A stretch of 33,322 bases of DNA from Candidatus Binatia bacterium (GTDB lineage Bacteria; Desulfobacterota; Binatia; UBA9968; JAJDTQ01): contig JAJEAI010000101.1 in NCBI GenBank assembly GCA_022824205.1, positions 1 to 33,322 on the forward strand. The letters run 5' to 3'. The notes under the pieces are model-generated. The model saw only the letters and a program-made list of their open reading frames with translations, did no database searches and was not told the DNA's origin. The translations under genes and the position numbers were made by a program. Position 1 is the stretch's first letter. Each line of letters starts with the position of its first letter. Shown here piece after piece: positions 1 to 7,455 of the stretch.

Positions 1-132
1 CCCTTGAAATTCCAGTTGCTCCAAAATACACTCTGTCATCGTGGGACCTCGTTCCTCGACCCGCCAAGTCGTTGATATGATTACTTTATATCACGAACTG
101 AGGTCCCGCTCCCCACCCTTGGTGAAATATCC

Positions 133-881
133 GGGCTAGGCAAAGCTCGTAGATGTGCTTCTCGGTCCCGCAGAACTCCCGCCCGTTGTCGGTCAAACCG
201 CATTCATCTCCAGCTTCCGCCGGCGGTAGAACGGCAGCACGTCGTTGTACAGCACCGCCACCGCCGCCTCGGGCTGCTTCGGGACATGCCGGAAGCCGAA
301 GGCATAGGAGCCGTAGGTATCCACCACCGCGTGTAGGTACTGCCCACTCCCTTGAGGGAGTCCACAAAGAAGGTGTCGGCTGACAACAGCTCCGCTGACG
401 CGGAGTTCTCTACATGGCGCTCCCGGAAGCACGGATTGAACTTCTCCAGAAACGCCGTCTGCTCGGCCGTCAACTGCCAGCGTTCCCGGCGGGTGCTTAG
501 TCGTTGTCGTTGAGGATCTTCTGGATCGTGATCGACGACACCCGCCGTCCCTCCAACGACAGCATTGCCTCCAGCCGGTTGCACCCGTAGGACGGATGCT
601 CAAGCGCCAACTCCTTGATCCGTTCCACCGTCTCCGGTGGCGTCGTCTGGGGGTGGCCCTTGTGGATCGGTGGCAGGTCCTTCAGCCCGGCGAACCCGTG
701 GGTCTGAAAACGACGCCTCCACTCGTAGAAACTGGTCCGATCCAGACCCCTTCACCGGCACGCCTCGGTGACGTCGCCCAGTTCCCGTGCCAGTTCCAGA
801 ACACTCAGGCGATGGGCCGCCAGCTTCTCAGCCGCGTCTCGCTTTCGACCGCCTGTCGCTTTGTCTCGCAGCCTCGGCCAT
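133..881 (-). pseudogene. Decayed IS481/IS3-like transposase (DDE integrase fold)
   Basis: Minus-strand translation, joined across frames, reads as an integrase-type transposase. An N-terminal helix-turn-helix part contains LARELGDVTEACR and FYEWRRRFQ. The rve domain follows with LLSADTFFVDSLKGVG (first catalytic Asp), YLHAVVDTYGSYAFGF and LTDNGREFCGTEKH (second Asp). It is broken by an in-frame TGA just after EACR near 770, by frame changes near 500 and 345 and by a third near 202, just before LTDNG. Similarity stops near 133, before the region that should carry the catalytic Glu, so the C-terminal third is missing. The ATG at 881 has a strong GGAGG upstream, but that reading frame also closes early. 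Family knowledge: such proteins cut and join IS ends. This copy cannot be active. The exact IS family is uncertain. Confidence 0.8.
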
Positions 882-886
882 GACAT

Positions 887-920
887 CCTCCTTCCCGTGC
901 CTTATAGCACGGGAAGGAGG
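887..920 (-). promoter_or_regulatory. Perfect 14-bp hairpin enclosing the transposase RBS
   Basis: Bases 887-900 and 907-920 are perfect reverse complements of 14 bp with a 6-nt loop. On the minus strand the second arm carries AGGAGG, which ends 5 nt before the transposase ATG at 881. An RNA that reads through both arms would hide the ribosome-binding site. That is a known way for IS elements to limit transposase made from outside transcripts. Confidence 0.7.
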
Positions 921-952
921 TTAAGAGGGCAAACAACGTATGACTCACTGAC

Positions 953-2344
953 CTACCCGGGGTACGTGGCCTTCGCCTGCCGGCCGTGGCCCTTCTTTCC
1001 CACCACCTTGCCGTCGCGGTACACCGTGGTGCCGCGCACGAACGTGCGTACCGGCCAGCCCTTGAGCGTGCGCCCGGCGTAGGGGCTCCAGCCGATGAGG
1101 CTGAGCACGTCCTCGTCGCGGATCTCCTTCTCGGCGTTCAGGTCCACCAGCACCAGGTCGGCGTCGTAGCCCACCTCGATGCGGCCCTTGTTGTGCACGC
1201 CGAAGATGCGCGCGGGCAGGGTGGAGGTGGCCTCCACCATGCGGTTCAGCGGGATCTTGCCCTTGGAGACGGCGTCCATGAGCAGGCTCATGTAGTACTG
1301 CGCGGACGGCGTCCCGGTGTGCGCCTTCCAACCGTCCTCCCAGCCGATCTCCTTCTCCTCGCGCGTGTGCGGCGCGTGGTCGGTGGCGACGATGTCGATG
1401 GTGCCGTCGCACAGGCCTTCCCACAGGGCCGGCGAGTTCTTTTCCGGGATCCAGTAGGAGAGCGCGTAGGAGCCCAACCGCTCGATCTCGCTCCAGTCCG
1501 ACCCCAGGAAGATCGCCCAGGGGTTCACCTCCGCGGTCACCCGCTGGCCGGCCTCCTTGGCCCGGCGGATCATGTCCACGGTGCCCTCGGTCTGGACGTG
1601 CAGGATGTGCAGGTGCACGCCGGTGGCCGCCTGCAGCCGGATGAGGAACTGGATGGCGGTCTCCCAGATCACCCCGTCGTACGCGGCATAGGCCTTGGCG
1701 TAGGCCAAGCAGTCGCGCTCCCCCCGGTCCCAGTACTTCTTCTCGATGTAGTCCATGAGGGGCTGGTCGTGGGGGTGGACCATGAGCGGCACGTTGGCCG
1801 CGGCGCAGGCCTCCATGATCTCCATGAGCTTGCCGTGGTCGTGGACGCCGATGCCCGGCATGTGCGGGTAGTCCCGGCCGGTGTCCACCACCATGAACAC
1901 CTTGAAGGCGGCGATGCCTTGCTGCGCGAGCTTGGGGATCTCCTCCGGGATGGTGCCGGCGGGATTGACGTTGAAGTCGATGATGGCTTCGCGTTCGTAA
2001 ACCCCGAACAACTGTTCGAGGCGCGGCACCGTGTTGGGCGGCGGCGTCACGTTGGGCATGGCCACGGAGGTGGTGACCCCGCCGGCGGCGCACTGCATGG
2101 TCGCCGTCTGGATGTTCTCCTTGTAGGCGTAGCCGCCCGGCTCGCCGCCCTCGCGGTGGTGCGAGTGCATGTCCACCGCGCCGGGGATGAGCGCCAGGTT
2201 GGTGGCGTCCACCACCTCGGCGGCCTCGGGCGTGGCGCCGGGAGCGTAGATCCCGGCGATGGAGCCGTTCTGGATGCCCACCGAACCCTGGTAGCGGTGG
2301 TCGGCGGTGATGATGTCGGCGTTGGAAATAAGCACGTCCAGCAT
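953..2344 (-). CDS. Dihydroorotase/hydantoinase-family cyclic amidohydrolase
   Basis: A 463-residue TIM-barrel metal-dependent hydrolase of the dihydroorotase/allantoinase/hydantoinase superfamily, which opens cyclic amide or imide rings. The binuclear metal site is visible: D58-x-H60-x-H62 (DMHSHHRE), the Lys that would be carboxylated at K147 (AAFKVFM), H189/H191 (MVHPHDQ), H245/H248 (HILHV) and D321 (VATDHAPH). The length is typical. The ATG at 2344 is preceded by AAGGAG at good spacing. The HREGGEP loop differs from the HxREPG of true dihydroorotases, and no pyrimidine genes lie nearby, so the substrate could be a hydantoin or another cyclic ureide. It is followed upstream on the same strand by the ThrH-like phosphatase, with a REP-like repeat between them. 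Confident on family, not on substrate. Confidence 0.88.
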   Translation of the reverse strand: MLDVLISNADIITADHRYQGSVGIQNGSIAGIYAPGATPEAAEVVDATNLALIPGAVDMHSHHREGGEPGGYAYKENIQTATMQCAAGGVTTSVAMPNVTPPPNTVPRLEQLFGVYEREAIIDFNVNPAGTIPEEIPKLAQQGIAAFKVFMVVDTGRDYPHMPGIGVHDHGKLMEIMEACAAANVPLMVHPHDQPLMDYIEKKYWDRGERDCLAYAKAYAAYDGVIWETAIQFLIRLQAATGVHLHILHVQTEGTVDMIRRAKEAGQRVTAEVNPWAIFLGSDWSEIERLGSYALSYWIPEKNSPALWEGLCDGTIDIVATDHAPHTREEKEIGWEDGWKAHTGTPSAQYYMSLLMDAVSKGKIPLNRMVEATSTLPARIFGVHNKGRIEVGYDADLVLVDLNAEKEIRDEDVLSLIGWSPYAGRTLKGWPVRTFVRGTTVYRDGKVVGKKGHGRQAKATYPG

Positions 2345-2368
2345 GGAAGTTCTCCTTGGTTATGGTCG

Positions 2369-2416
2369 GCGCCCTTCGACGTGGCTGCGCTTGCGCTCCG
2401 CTCGGGACGAACGGCG
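2369..2416. repeat. REP-like palindromic repeat, family B (copy 1)
   Basis: Sequence of the type GCGCCCTTCGAC...GCTCGGGACGAACGGCGC, about 48 bp, in the gap between the amidohydrolase and the ThrH-like gene. Two further copies in opposite orientations occur at 22055-22183. The ends are partly complementary to each other. Dispersed elements of this form are common in large metagenomic genomes. Confidence 0.6.
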
Positions 2417-2429
2417 CCGTTGAAAACTC

Positions 2430-3026
2430 TCACTGTTGCCGCAGCAACCGCGACAGCGTCGCGTAATCGCGCGACACGGGAAAAGCCGGGTAGCGCTTGA
2501 CGATGGCCTCCGGCGGGTTGAACAGCACGCCGCGGTCGGCGGTGCGCAGCATGCTCAGGTCGTTGTAGGAGTCCCCCGCCGCCACCACGCGAAAGCCGAT
2601 CTGCTTGAACGCCTTCACGGCTTTGCGCTTGCCGTCCTTCTGGCGGAGGATGTAGTTTGCGATGTACCCCGACCGGCTCACCGTGAGCCAGTTGCACAGC
2701 AGCGTCGGGTTGCCGAGCTTGCGGATCAGCGGCATGGCGAACTCGTAGTAGGTGTCCGACAAGAGCACTACCTGGAAGTCCCGGTAGAGGTCGTCGAGGA
2801 AGTCCCCGGCCCCGGCGAGGGGCTCCATGCCCGCGATGACGCCCTGGATGTCCGCCAGCCGGATGCGGTTCTTCCGGAGCACCTTGAGGCGGTGCTGCAT
2901 GAGCTGGTCGTAGTCGGAGATGTCGCGCGTGGTGAGCCGCAGGTCGTCGTTGTGGAAATGCTCGGCCACCGCGATCCAGATTTCCGGCAGGAGGACGCCC
3001 TCCAGGTCCAAACAGCAGATTTGCAT
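2430..3026 (-). CDS. thrH: ThrH-type phosphoserine phosphatase / phosphoserine:homoserine phosphotransferase
   Basis: A 198-residue HAD-superfamily enzyme that closely matches the ThrH family, for example Pseudomonas ThrH. The start is MQICCLDLEGVLLPEIW, with the nucleophile D7 and E9 (DLEGV). VVLLSDTYYEF (motif II), the LRQKDGKR block and AAGDSYNDLSML (motif III) follow. ThrH proteins dephosphorylate phosphoserine and can pass the phosphate to homoserine. The open frame extends upstream to 3173, but the family N-terminus begins at the ATG at 3026. The RBS there is weak (GGGACG). In the same window serA and an aminotransferase provide the earlier serine-synthesis steps, but from a separate locus. 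No odd residues were seen. Confidence 0.9.
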   Translation of the reverse strand: MQICCLDLEGVLLPEIWIAVAEHFHNDDLRLTTRDISDYDQLMQHRLKVLRKNRIRLADIQGVIAGMEPLAGAGDFLDDLYRDFQVVLLSDTYYEFAMPLIRKLGNPTLLCNWLTVSRSGYIANYILRQKDGKRKAVKAFKQIGFRVVAAGDSYNDLSMLRTADRGVLFNPPEAIVKRYPAFPVSRDYATLSRLLRQQ

Positions 3027-3193
3027 GATATCGCTACGTCCCGGTTGAATTCCGAGCACCCGCGAGGGCGTCGGCACTGGGGAGCGGCCGGCGGGGCGCC
3101 GCAGGCCCGAAACGGCAGGGTAACACAACGCCCGACGGGAACAAAACCGCGGCCAGGTCGCGTCACAACTCACCGAGCAACGACGATCGAATC

Positions 3194-3479
3194 GTCACCC
3201 CCGCGAAACAGGCTGTGTCAGAACTCCACTCGGACATGAGTTGGCGCCCATGCCCCGAATCGTCATGATATGAATATAAAACTTGTTCAATGATTTCTGG
3301 GCGTTATGGAATCCCGCTACACCCCGATGAGTCATTCCCGCGGAAGCGGGAATCCAGGCGGGGTGGGGCCGGGCAATGAAGTCGCCACAACCCCTCCACC
3401 CGTGGATTCCCGCTTTCGCGGGAATGACGATTCGTAACTTCTCTGCCTCGATGGGTTGCCACAGCCTGTTCGCGGGAAC
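3194..3479. repeat. Nested inverted-repeat element, family A (copy 1)
   Basis: Fills most of the 592-bp gap between 3027 and 3618. The outer arms are 3194-3220 and 3456-3479; they are inverted versions of CCCGCGAAACAGGCTGTG. The inner arms, 3332-3355 and 3403-3428, are TCATTCCCGCG-type sequence read outwards, and each is itself a small hairpin (CCCGCGGAAGCGGG). The same nested layout recurs at 13319-13545. I see no gene in the gap. Confidence 0.8.
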
Positions 3480-3530
3480 TGTTCGGTAGCAGGACGTTCC
3501 GGGTTGGCGGCGCCCGCGCCGCGGACCCGT

Positions 3531-3561
3531 CCTTGACAGCTTCGCGGACCCCGTGTCAAGG
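3531..3561. promoter_or_regulatory. 8-bp perfect inverted repeat upstream of the dienelactone hydrolase
   Basis: CCTTGACA (3531-3538) and TGTCAAGG (3554-3561) are exact reverse complements separated by 15 nt, 57 bases before the ATG at 3619. The left arm contains a consensus TTGACA -35 hexamer, but no convincing -10 lies at 16-18 nt. It could be an operator overlapping a promoter. It lacks a T-tract, so a terminator is less likely. Confidence 0.4.
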
Positions 3562-3618
3562 AAAACTCTCGTCGACCCCATCGAAACCGAACGAAACAAA
3601 CCCGACAGGAGGAACACG

Positions 3619-4359
3619 ATGAGCATCGAAACCGCAACCGTGGACATCCCCGCCGAGGACGGCAAGGCCATGGGCCTCTACGTGGCCACGCCCGACGGCG
3701 ACGGCAGGAAACCGGCGCTGCTGGTGATCATGGAGATCTTCGGCGTCGACGCGCACATGAAGCACGTGACCGAACGCTTCGCCGACGAGGGCTACGTGGC
3801 CGTATCGCCGGATCTCTATTATCGCCTGGACGAGCGGGTCATCCCCAACACCGACCGTGACGCTGCCTTCGCTGCCCGCGGCACCCTCTACGACACCAAG
3901 ATCGTGGAGGACCTGAACCGCGCCATCGCCTACGCCAAGGGACGGGACGACGTGGACCCGGACCGGGTGGGCATCATCGGCTACTGCTTCGGCGGGCGGG
4001 TGTCGTGGATGGCGGCGTGCAACTGCCCGGGCTTGGCGGCCAGCAGCCTGTACTACGGCGGCCAGATCGCCGGCGGCCAGCGGGGCGAGAAGAGCCCGGT
4101 GGAGCCGATGACCCAGGGGAACAACATCAAGATCCCGATGCAGTGCGTGTGGGGCGGACAGGACCAGGGCATCCCGCAGGAGGCCCGCGACGCCATCGAG
4201 TCGACCCTCAAGACCAACAACGTGGACTACGAGTGGCACCTGTACGAGGACGCGGGCCACGCGTTCTTCTGCGACAACCGCCCGAGCTACCACGAGGCAT
4301 CCGCCAAGGACGTCTGGCCCAAGACCCTGGCGTTCATGGCCCGGCACCTGAAGGGGTAG
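3619..4359 (+). CDS. Dienelactone hydrolase family protein
   Basis: A 246-residue alpha/beta hydrolase of the dienelactone hydrolase (carboxymethylenebutenolidase) family. The Cys-Asp-His triad is visible: C123 in GYCFGGR, D182 in WGGQDQG and H214 in DAGHAFF. E39 in IMEIFG matches the Glu that holds the Cys in the resting enzyme. The ATG at 3619 has AGGAGG six bases upstream. An in-frame ATG at 3553 is rejected because it lacks an RBS and the family N-terminus. It is the first gene of the plus-strand block and lies 39 bp from the first hydratase/lyase, so co-transcription is likely. Dienelactone hydrolases act late in chlorocatechol or related ring-cleavage pathways, which suits an aromatic role. 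Many family members, however, act on other esters. Confidence 0.9.
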   Translation: MSIETATVDIPAEDGKAMGLYVATPDGDGRKPALLVIMEIFGVDAHMKHVTERFADEGYVAVSPDLYYRLDERVIPNTDRDAAFAARGTLYDTKIVEDLNRAIAYAKGRDDVDPDRVGIIGYCFGGRVSWMAACNCPGLAASSLYYGGQIAGGQRGEKSPVEPMTQGNNIKIPMQCVWGGQDQGIPQEARDAIESTLKTNNVDYEWHLYEDAGHAFFCDNRPSYHEASAKDVWPKTLAFMARHLKG

Positions 4360-4398
4360 GACCGGGTAGCAAGCAACCATCCAAGGAGGCACGCGCCA

Positions 4399-5235
4399 AT
4401 GGCAACCAAGGAATACAAGACCGTGCTGGTGGAGAAGGAGGACGGCCTCACCTGGGTCATCCTCAACCGTCCGGAAAAGCGCAACGCCATGAACCCGCAG
4501 CTCCACTTCGACATGTACGACGTGGTGACCGAAGCCGAGGGGGACCCGGAAACCCAAGTGATGGTCATCACCGGCGCGGGCAATAGCTGGTGCGCCGGCA
4601 TGGACCTCAAGGAGTTCTTCCGCGAGGGGGACCAGAACCCGGAGTTCCAGCGGCAGGTAGGATGGGCCAGCCAGGAGTGGCGCTGGCGCAAGCTCTTCAC
4701 CTTCCCGAAGCCGACCTTCGCCATGGTCAACGGCTACTGCTTCGGCGGCGCCTTCAGCCCCATGATTGCCTGTGACTTCGCCATCGCCGCCGAAGACGCC
4801 GTCTTCGGCCTGTCAGAGGTCAACTGGGGGATCCTGCCCGGCGGCCTCGTGAGCCGCGTGGTCACCGACGTGTTGAGCCTGCGGGACGGCCTGTACCACG
4901 CCATGACCGGTGACCCGTTCGACGGCAGGAAGGCGGCGGAGATGCGCTTAGTCAACTATGCGGTGCCGGCGGACCGGCTACGGGACGAGACCGTCAAGCT
5001 GGCCAGGAAGCTCATGGAGAAGAACCCCTGGACGCTGCGAACCATCAAGCAGGCCTACAAGCTGGTACGCAACATGGACTACACTCAGGCCGAGGACTAC
5101 CTCATGGCCAAGGAAGCCCAACTCAGGATGCAGGACCGGGAGGACGGTTACAACGAGGGCATCAAGCAGTTCATCGACGACAAGACCTACAAGCCGGGGT
5201 TCGGCCCCATGGCCCGCGTCAACAAGGGTTCCTGA
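4399..5235 (+). CDS. Hydroxycinnamoyl-CoA hydratase/lyase-like crotonase, paralog 1
   Basis: A 278-residue crotonase-fold protein whose whole length resembles p-hydroxycinnamoyl-CoA hydratase/lyase (HCHL/FerB/Ech), including ILNRPEKRNAM, the FGGAFSP oxyanion-hole region and FGLSEVNWGI. HCHL hydrates feruloyl- or coumaroyl-CoA and splits it to an aromatic aldehyde plus acetyl-CoA. The catalytic-type Glu and the Trp of HCHL (E143, W146) appear as E140 and W143. M68 matches HCHL Met70, but HCHL Tyr75 is Phe (F73) and Tyr239 is Met (M236). Those tyrosines contact the phenol, so the substrate may differ. AAGGAGG lies 10 nt before the ATG. The second paralog follows directly. HCHL numbering is from memory. 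Confidence 0.85.
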   Translation: MATKEYKTVLVEKEDGLTWVILNRPEKRNAMNPQLHFDMYDVVTEAEGDPETQVMVITGAGNSWCAGMDLKEFFREGDQNPEFQRQVGWASQEWRWRKLFTFPKPTFAMVNGYCFGGAFSPMIACDFAIAAEDAVFGLSEVNWGILPGGLVSRVVTDVLSLRDGLYHAMTGDPFDGRKAAEMRLVNYAVPADRLRDETVKLARKLMEKNPWTLRTIKQAYKLVRNMDYTQAEDYLMAKEAQLRMQDREDGYNEGIKQFIDDKTYKPGFGPMARVNKGS

Positions 5236-5256
5236 CGCCGCGGGTTCATTCGCGCC

Positions 5257-5285
5257 TTGACTCCGGCAACCCGACTGCATAGAGT
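5257..5285 (+). promoter_or_regulatory. Candidate sigma70 promoter upstream of lyase paralog 2
   Basis: TTGACT (5257-5262), a 17-nt spacer and TAGAGT (5280-5285) lie in the 96-bp gap between the two paralogs, 47 bp before the second ATG. The match is 5/6 for the -35 and 4/6 for the -10, with ideal spacing. It would let paralog 2 and the transporter genes be expressed apart from the upstream genes. Confidence 0.45.
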
Positions 5286-5331
5286 TGGCGGAATCTCAAT
5301 CACTTGAACGTTTCAAGGAGGTACACGTTTA

Positions 5332-6168
5332 ATGGCAACGAAAGAGTACAAGACCGTGCTGGTGGAGAAGGAGGACGGCCTCACCTGGGTCATCCTCAAC
5401 CGTCCGGAGAAGCGCAACGCCATGAGCCCGCAGCTCCACTTCGACATGTACGACGCGGTGACCGAGGCCGAGGGGGACCCGGAGACCCAGGTCATGGTCA
5501 TCACCGGTGCGGGCAATAGCTGGTGCGCCGGCCAGGACCTGAAGGAATACTTCCGCGAGGGCGACAAGAACCCGGCGATGCGCCGCCAGGCGAGCTGGTG
5601 CAGCCAGGAGTGGCGCTGGCGCAAGCTCTTCACGTTCCCCAAGCCCACCATCGCCATGGTCAACGGCTTCTGCTTCGGCGGCGCCTTCACGCCGCTGGTG
5701 GCCTGTGACTTCGCCATCGCCGCGGACGACGCCGTGTTCGGGCTGTCCGAGGTCAACTGGGGCATCCTCCCCGGCGGCCTGGTGAGCCGGGTGGTGACGG
5801 ACATGCTGTCGCTGCGCGACGGCCTCTACCACGCCATGACCGGCGATCCGTTCGACGGCAAGAAGGCCGCCGAGATGCGGCTCGTCAACTACTCGGTGCC
5901 GGCGGACCAGCTCCGGGACGAGACCGTGAAACTGGCGAAGAAGCTCATGGAGAAGAACCCGTGGGCGCTGCGCGCCACCAAGCAGGCCTACAAGCTCGTG
6001 CGCAACATGGACTACTCCCAGGCCGAGGACTACCTGGCCGCCAAGGGCGCGCAGATCAAGCTGCAGGACCGGGAGAGTGGTTACGACGAGGGCATCAAGC
6101 AGTTCATCGACGACAAGACCTACAAGCCGGGGTTCGGCCCCATGGCGCGGGTCAACAAGGCTTCCTAG
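5332..6168 (+). CDS. Hydroxycinnamoyl-CoA hydratase/lyase-like crotonase, paralog 2
   Basis: A 278-residue protein, the same length as its upstream neighbour and without gaps against it. The family landmarks are retained: NRPEKRNAMSP, FGGAFTP, E140 and W143 in FGLSEVNWG. At the HCHL substrate-contact positions it differs the opposite way from paralog 1: Gln68 for Met70, Tyr73 kept, Thr120 for Ser123, Ala236 for Tyr239. The first 200 bases of the two genes are nearly identical, including an identical run of about 60 bases, while later parts diverge more. That suggests a recent tandem duplication or conversion of the 5' end. AAGGAGG lies 10 nt before the ATG. The likely role is hydration and/or retro-aldol cleavage of an aryl- or acyl-CoA; the reaction is inferred. 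Confidence 0.85.
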   Translation: MATKEYKTVLVEKEDGLTWVILNRPEKRNAMSPQLHFDMYDAVTEAEGDPETQVMVITGAGNSWCAGQDLKEYFREGDKNPAMRRQASWCSQEWRWRKLFTFPKPTIAMVNGFCFGGAFTPLVACDFAIAADDAVFGLSEVNWGILPGGLVSRVVTDMLSLRDGLYHAMTGDPFDGKKAAEMRLVNYSVPADQLRDETVKLAKKLMEKNPWALRATKQAYKLVRNMDYSQAEDYLAAKGAQIKLQDRESGYDEGIKQFIDDKTYKPGFGPMARVNKAS

Positions 6169-6202
6169 CCGGCGCGACGGCAGGTGTCACAGTCATGAAG
6201 GC

Positions 6203-6238
6203 GGGGCATCGGCCCGGCGGCGCCCGGACCGATGCCCC
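6203..6238 (+). terminator. Strong hairpin between lyase paralog 2 and the receptor gene
   Basis: GGGGCATCGG (6203-6212) pairs exactly with CCGATGCCCC (6229-6238), and an internal CCGG/CCGG can extend the stem. No T-tract follows, so it may be a weak terminator or an mRNA-stabilising structure rather than a full stop. Confidence 0.45.
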
Positions 6239-6283
6239 AAGAGCCGGAAGACGGCAATCACAGACCCAAGGAGGGAGCAAGCG

Positions 6284-7369
6284 ATGAAGTCAACCTTACA
6301 CGTGCTTTCGACATGCGCCGTGCTGGTGCTCGCACTGCTGCTCGCGACGCCGGCGATGGCCGCGGACAAACCGTTCTATCAAGGGAAGACTCTGAGGCTG
6401 GTGATCGACTTCTCGGCGGGCGGCCCCACCGACATCGAGTGCCGTATCTACGCACGGCATCTGAAGAAGCACCTGAAGGGCGATCCTACCATCGTGGTCA
6501 TGAGCAAGCCGGGTGGCGGCGGCACGCTGGCCATGAACTGGATTTACGAACGCGCGCGCCGGAACGGCACGGTCATGGGCTGCCAGACCGCCAGCGGCCG
6601 CTACCAGGAGTGGTTTGTCGGCGATCCCAAGTCCGTCGGCCTGCGGGCCAACATGGAAGAGATCATTCCGGTCATGTTCACCCCCGTGGTGAGCGTGGGC
6701 GTGGTGTCGACCAAGCTCGATCCCCCGTACAAGCAGCTCGGAGACCTCAAGAAAGCCAAGAACCTGACCGTGGGCGGTTTTCGTGCCGACAGCAGCAAGG
6801 ACCTCAAGTTCCGCGCTCTGTTCGACCTGGCGAGCGTGAAGTACAAGTACGTCACCGGGTACCAGGGATCCGCCGGCCTCCTGTCCGCGTTCCTGCGCGA
6901 CGAGATCAACTACGTGGACGGCAGCACCCCGTTCTACCTGACGCGGGTCAAGCCCATCGCCGTCGACAAGGGCGAGGCCTCGCCCCTGTGGTATGGCAGT
7001 GACGAGAACATTCCCGCCATCGCTCCGGGAGTGCCCGCGCGGGATTTCGTCAAGCAGCTTTCCGGCAAGGACCCGGAGGGACCGTTGTGGCAGCTCTTCC
7101 AGATCCTGAGCAGCTACCGCCAGATCCTGGCCCCGCCGGGCGTGCCCCAAGCGGCCGTCGATGCGATGCGGACGGCCTTCGCGAGCATGAGCAAGGACCC
7201 GGAGTTTCTCGCGGAGTACAAGAAGACCGTGGGTATCGAGCCGCAGATGCTGACCACCCCCAAGGGCATCGAGAACGCCATGAAGCCGTGGACCACGGCG
7301 GGTGACGAGATGAAGCAGTTCCGGCTCAAGTACGTCGAGCAGGGCCGCAAGCAGGCGGGCTCGAAATAG
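6284..7369 (+). CDS. TTT transporter solute-binding receptor (TctC/Bug family)
   Basis: A 361-residue periplasmic binding protein of the Bug/TctC family. It has a clear signal peptide: positively charged start MKS, hydrophobic core VLVLALLLA and cleavage after AMA near residue 26. The family start of the mature chain is present (FYQGKTLRLVIDFSAGGPTD), as are VVMSKPGGGG and the later ILAPPGVPQ block. The receptor catches a carboxylated ligand and hands it to the TctA/TctB membrane pair encoded next. The ATG at 6284 has AAGGAGGG eight bases upstream; longer in-frame starts would spoil the signal peptide. It sits between the hydratase/lyase pair and an acyl-CoA synthetase, which suggests the ligand is a carboxylic acid that enters that pathway. 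The ligand itself cannot be read from sequence. Confidence 0.9.
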   Translation: MKSTLHVLSTCAVLVLALLLATPAMAADKPFYQGKTLRLVIDFSAGGPTDIECRIYARHLKKHLKGDPTIVVMSKPGGGGTLAMNWIYERARRNGTVMGCQTASGRYQEWFVGDPKSVGLRANMEEIIPVMFTPVVSVGVVSTKLDPPYKQLGDLKKAKNLTVGGFRADSSKDLKFRALFDLASVKYKYVTGYQGSAGLLSAFLRDEINYVDGSTPFYLTRVKPIAVDKGEASPLWYGSDENIPAIAPGVPARDFVKQLSGKDPEGPLWQLFQILSSYRQILAPPGVPQAAVDAMRTAFASMSKDPEFLAEYKKTVGIEPQMLTTPKGIENAMKPWTTAGDEMKQFRLKYVEQGRKQAGSK

Positions 7370-7381
7370 GCCATCCACCGC

Positions 7382-7417
7382 TTCCCGTTGCCGGACCGCA
7401 CGGTCCGGCAACGGGAA
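7382..7417 (+). promoter_or_regulatory. Perfect 16-bp intercistronic hairpin between receptor and permease
   Basis: Bases 7382-7397 (TTCCCGTTGCCGGACC) pair without mismatch with 7402-7417 across a 4-nt loop. The stem begins 13 bases after the receptor stop. No T-tract is present. A structure of this kind could protect the receptor mRNA end and reduce read-through, giving more receptor than permease. Confidence 0.65.
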
Positions 7418-7455
7418 CCACAACCCAAGCCACGCATGACCGAGGCTGACACGCA

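Noticed and set aside
41-112. Imperfect inverted pair GGGACCTCGTTC / GAACTGAGGTCCC as an IS end
   Set aside because: The pair is short and imperfect, and no transposase boundary could be tied to it; the window begins just before it.
986-2500. Long plus-strand open frame (504 codons) opposite the amidohydrolase
   Set aside because: Its translation is Val/His/Arg-rich and matches no family; it is an antisense shadow of a gene with full catalytic motifs.
3332-3428. CRISPR-like appearance of repeated TCATTCCCGC units
   Set aside because: The units are inverted, not regularly spaced direct repeats, and no cas genes are present.
3533-3561. Complete sigma70 promoter at TTGACA before the dienelactone hydrolase
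   Set aside because: No acceptable -10 hexamer at 16-18 nt, so only the inverted repeat is reported.
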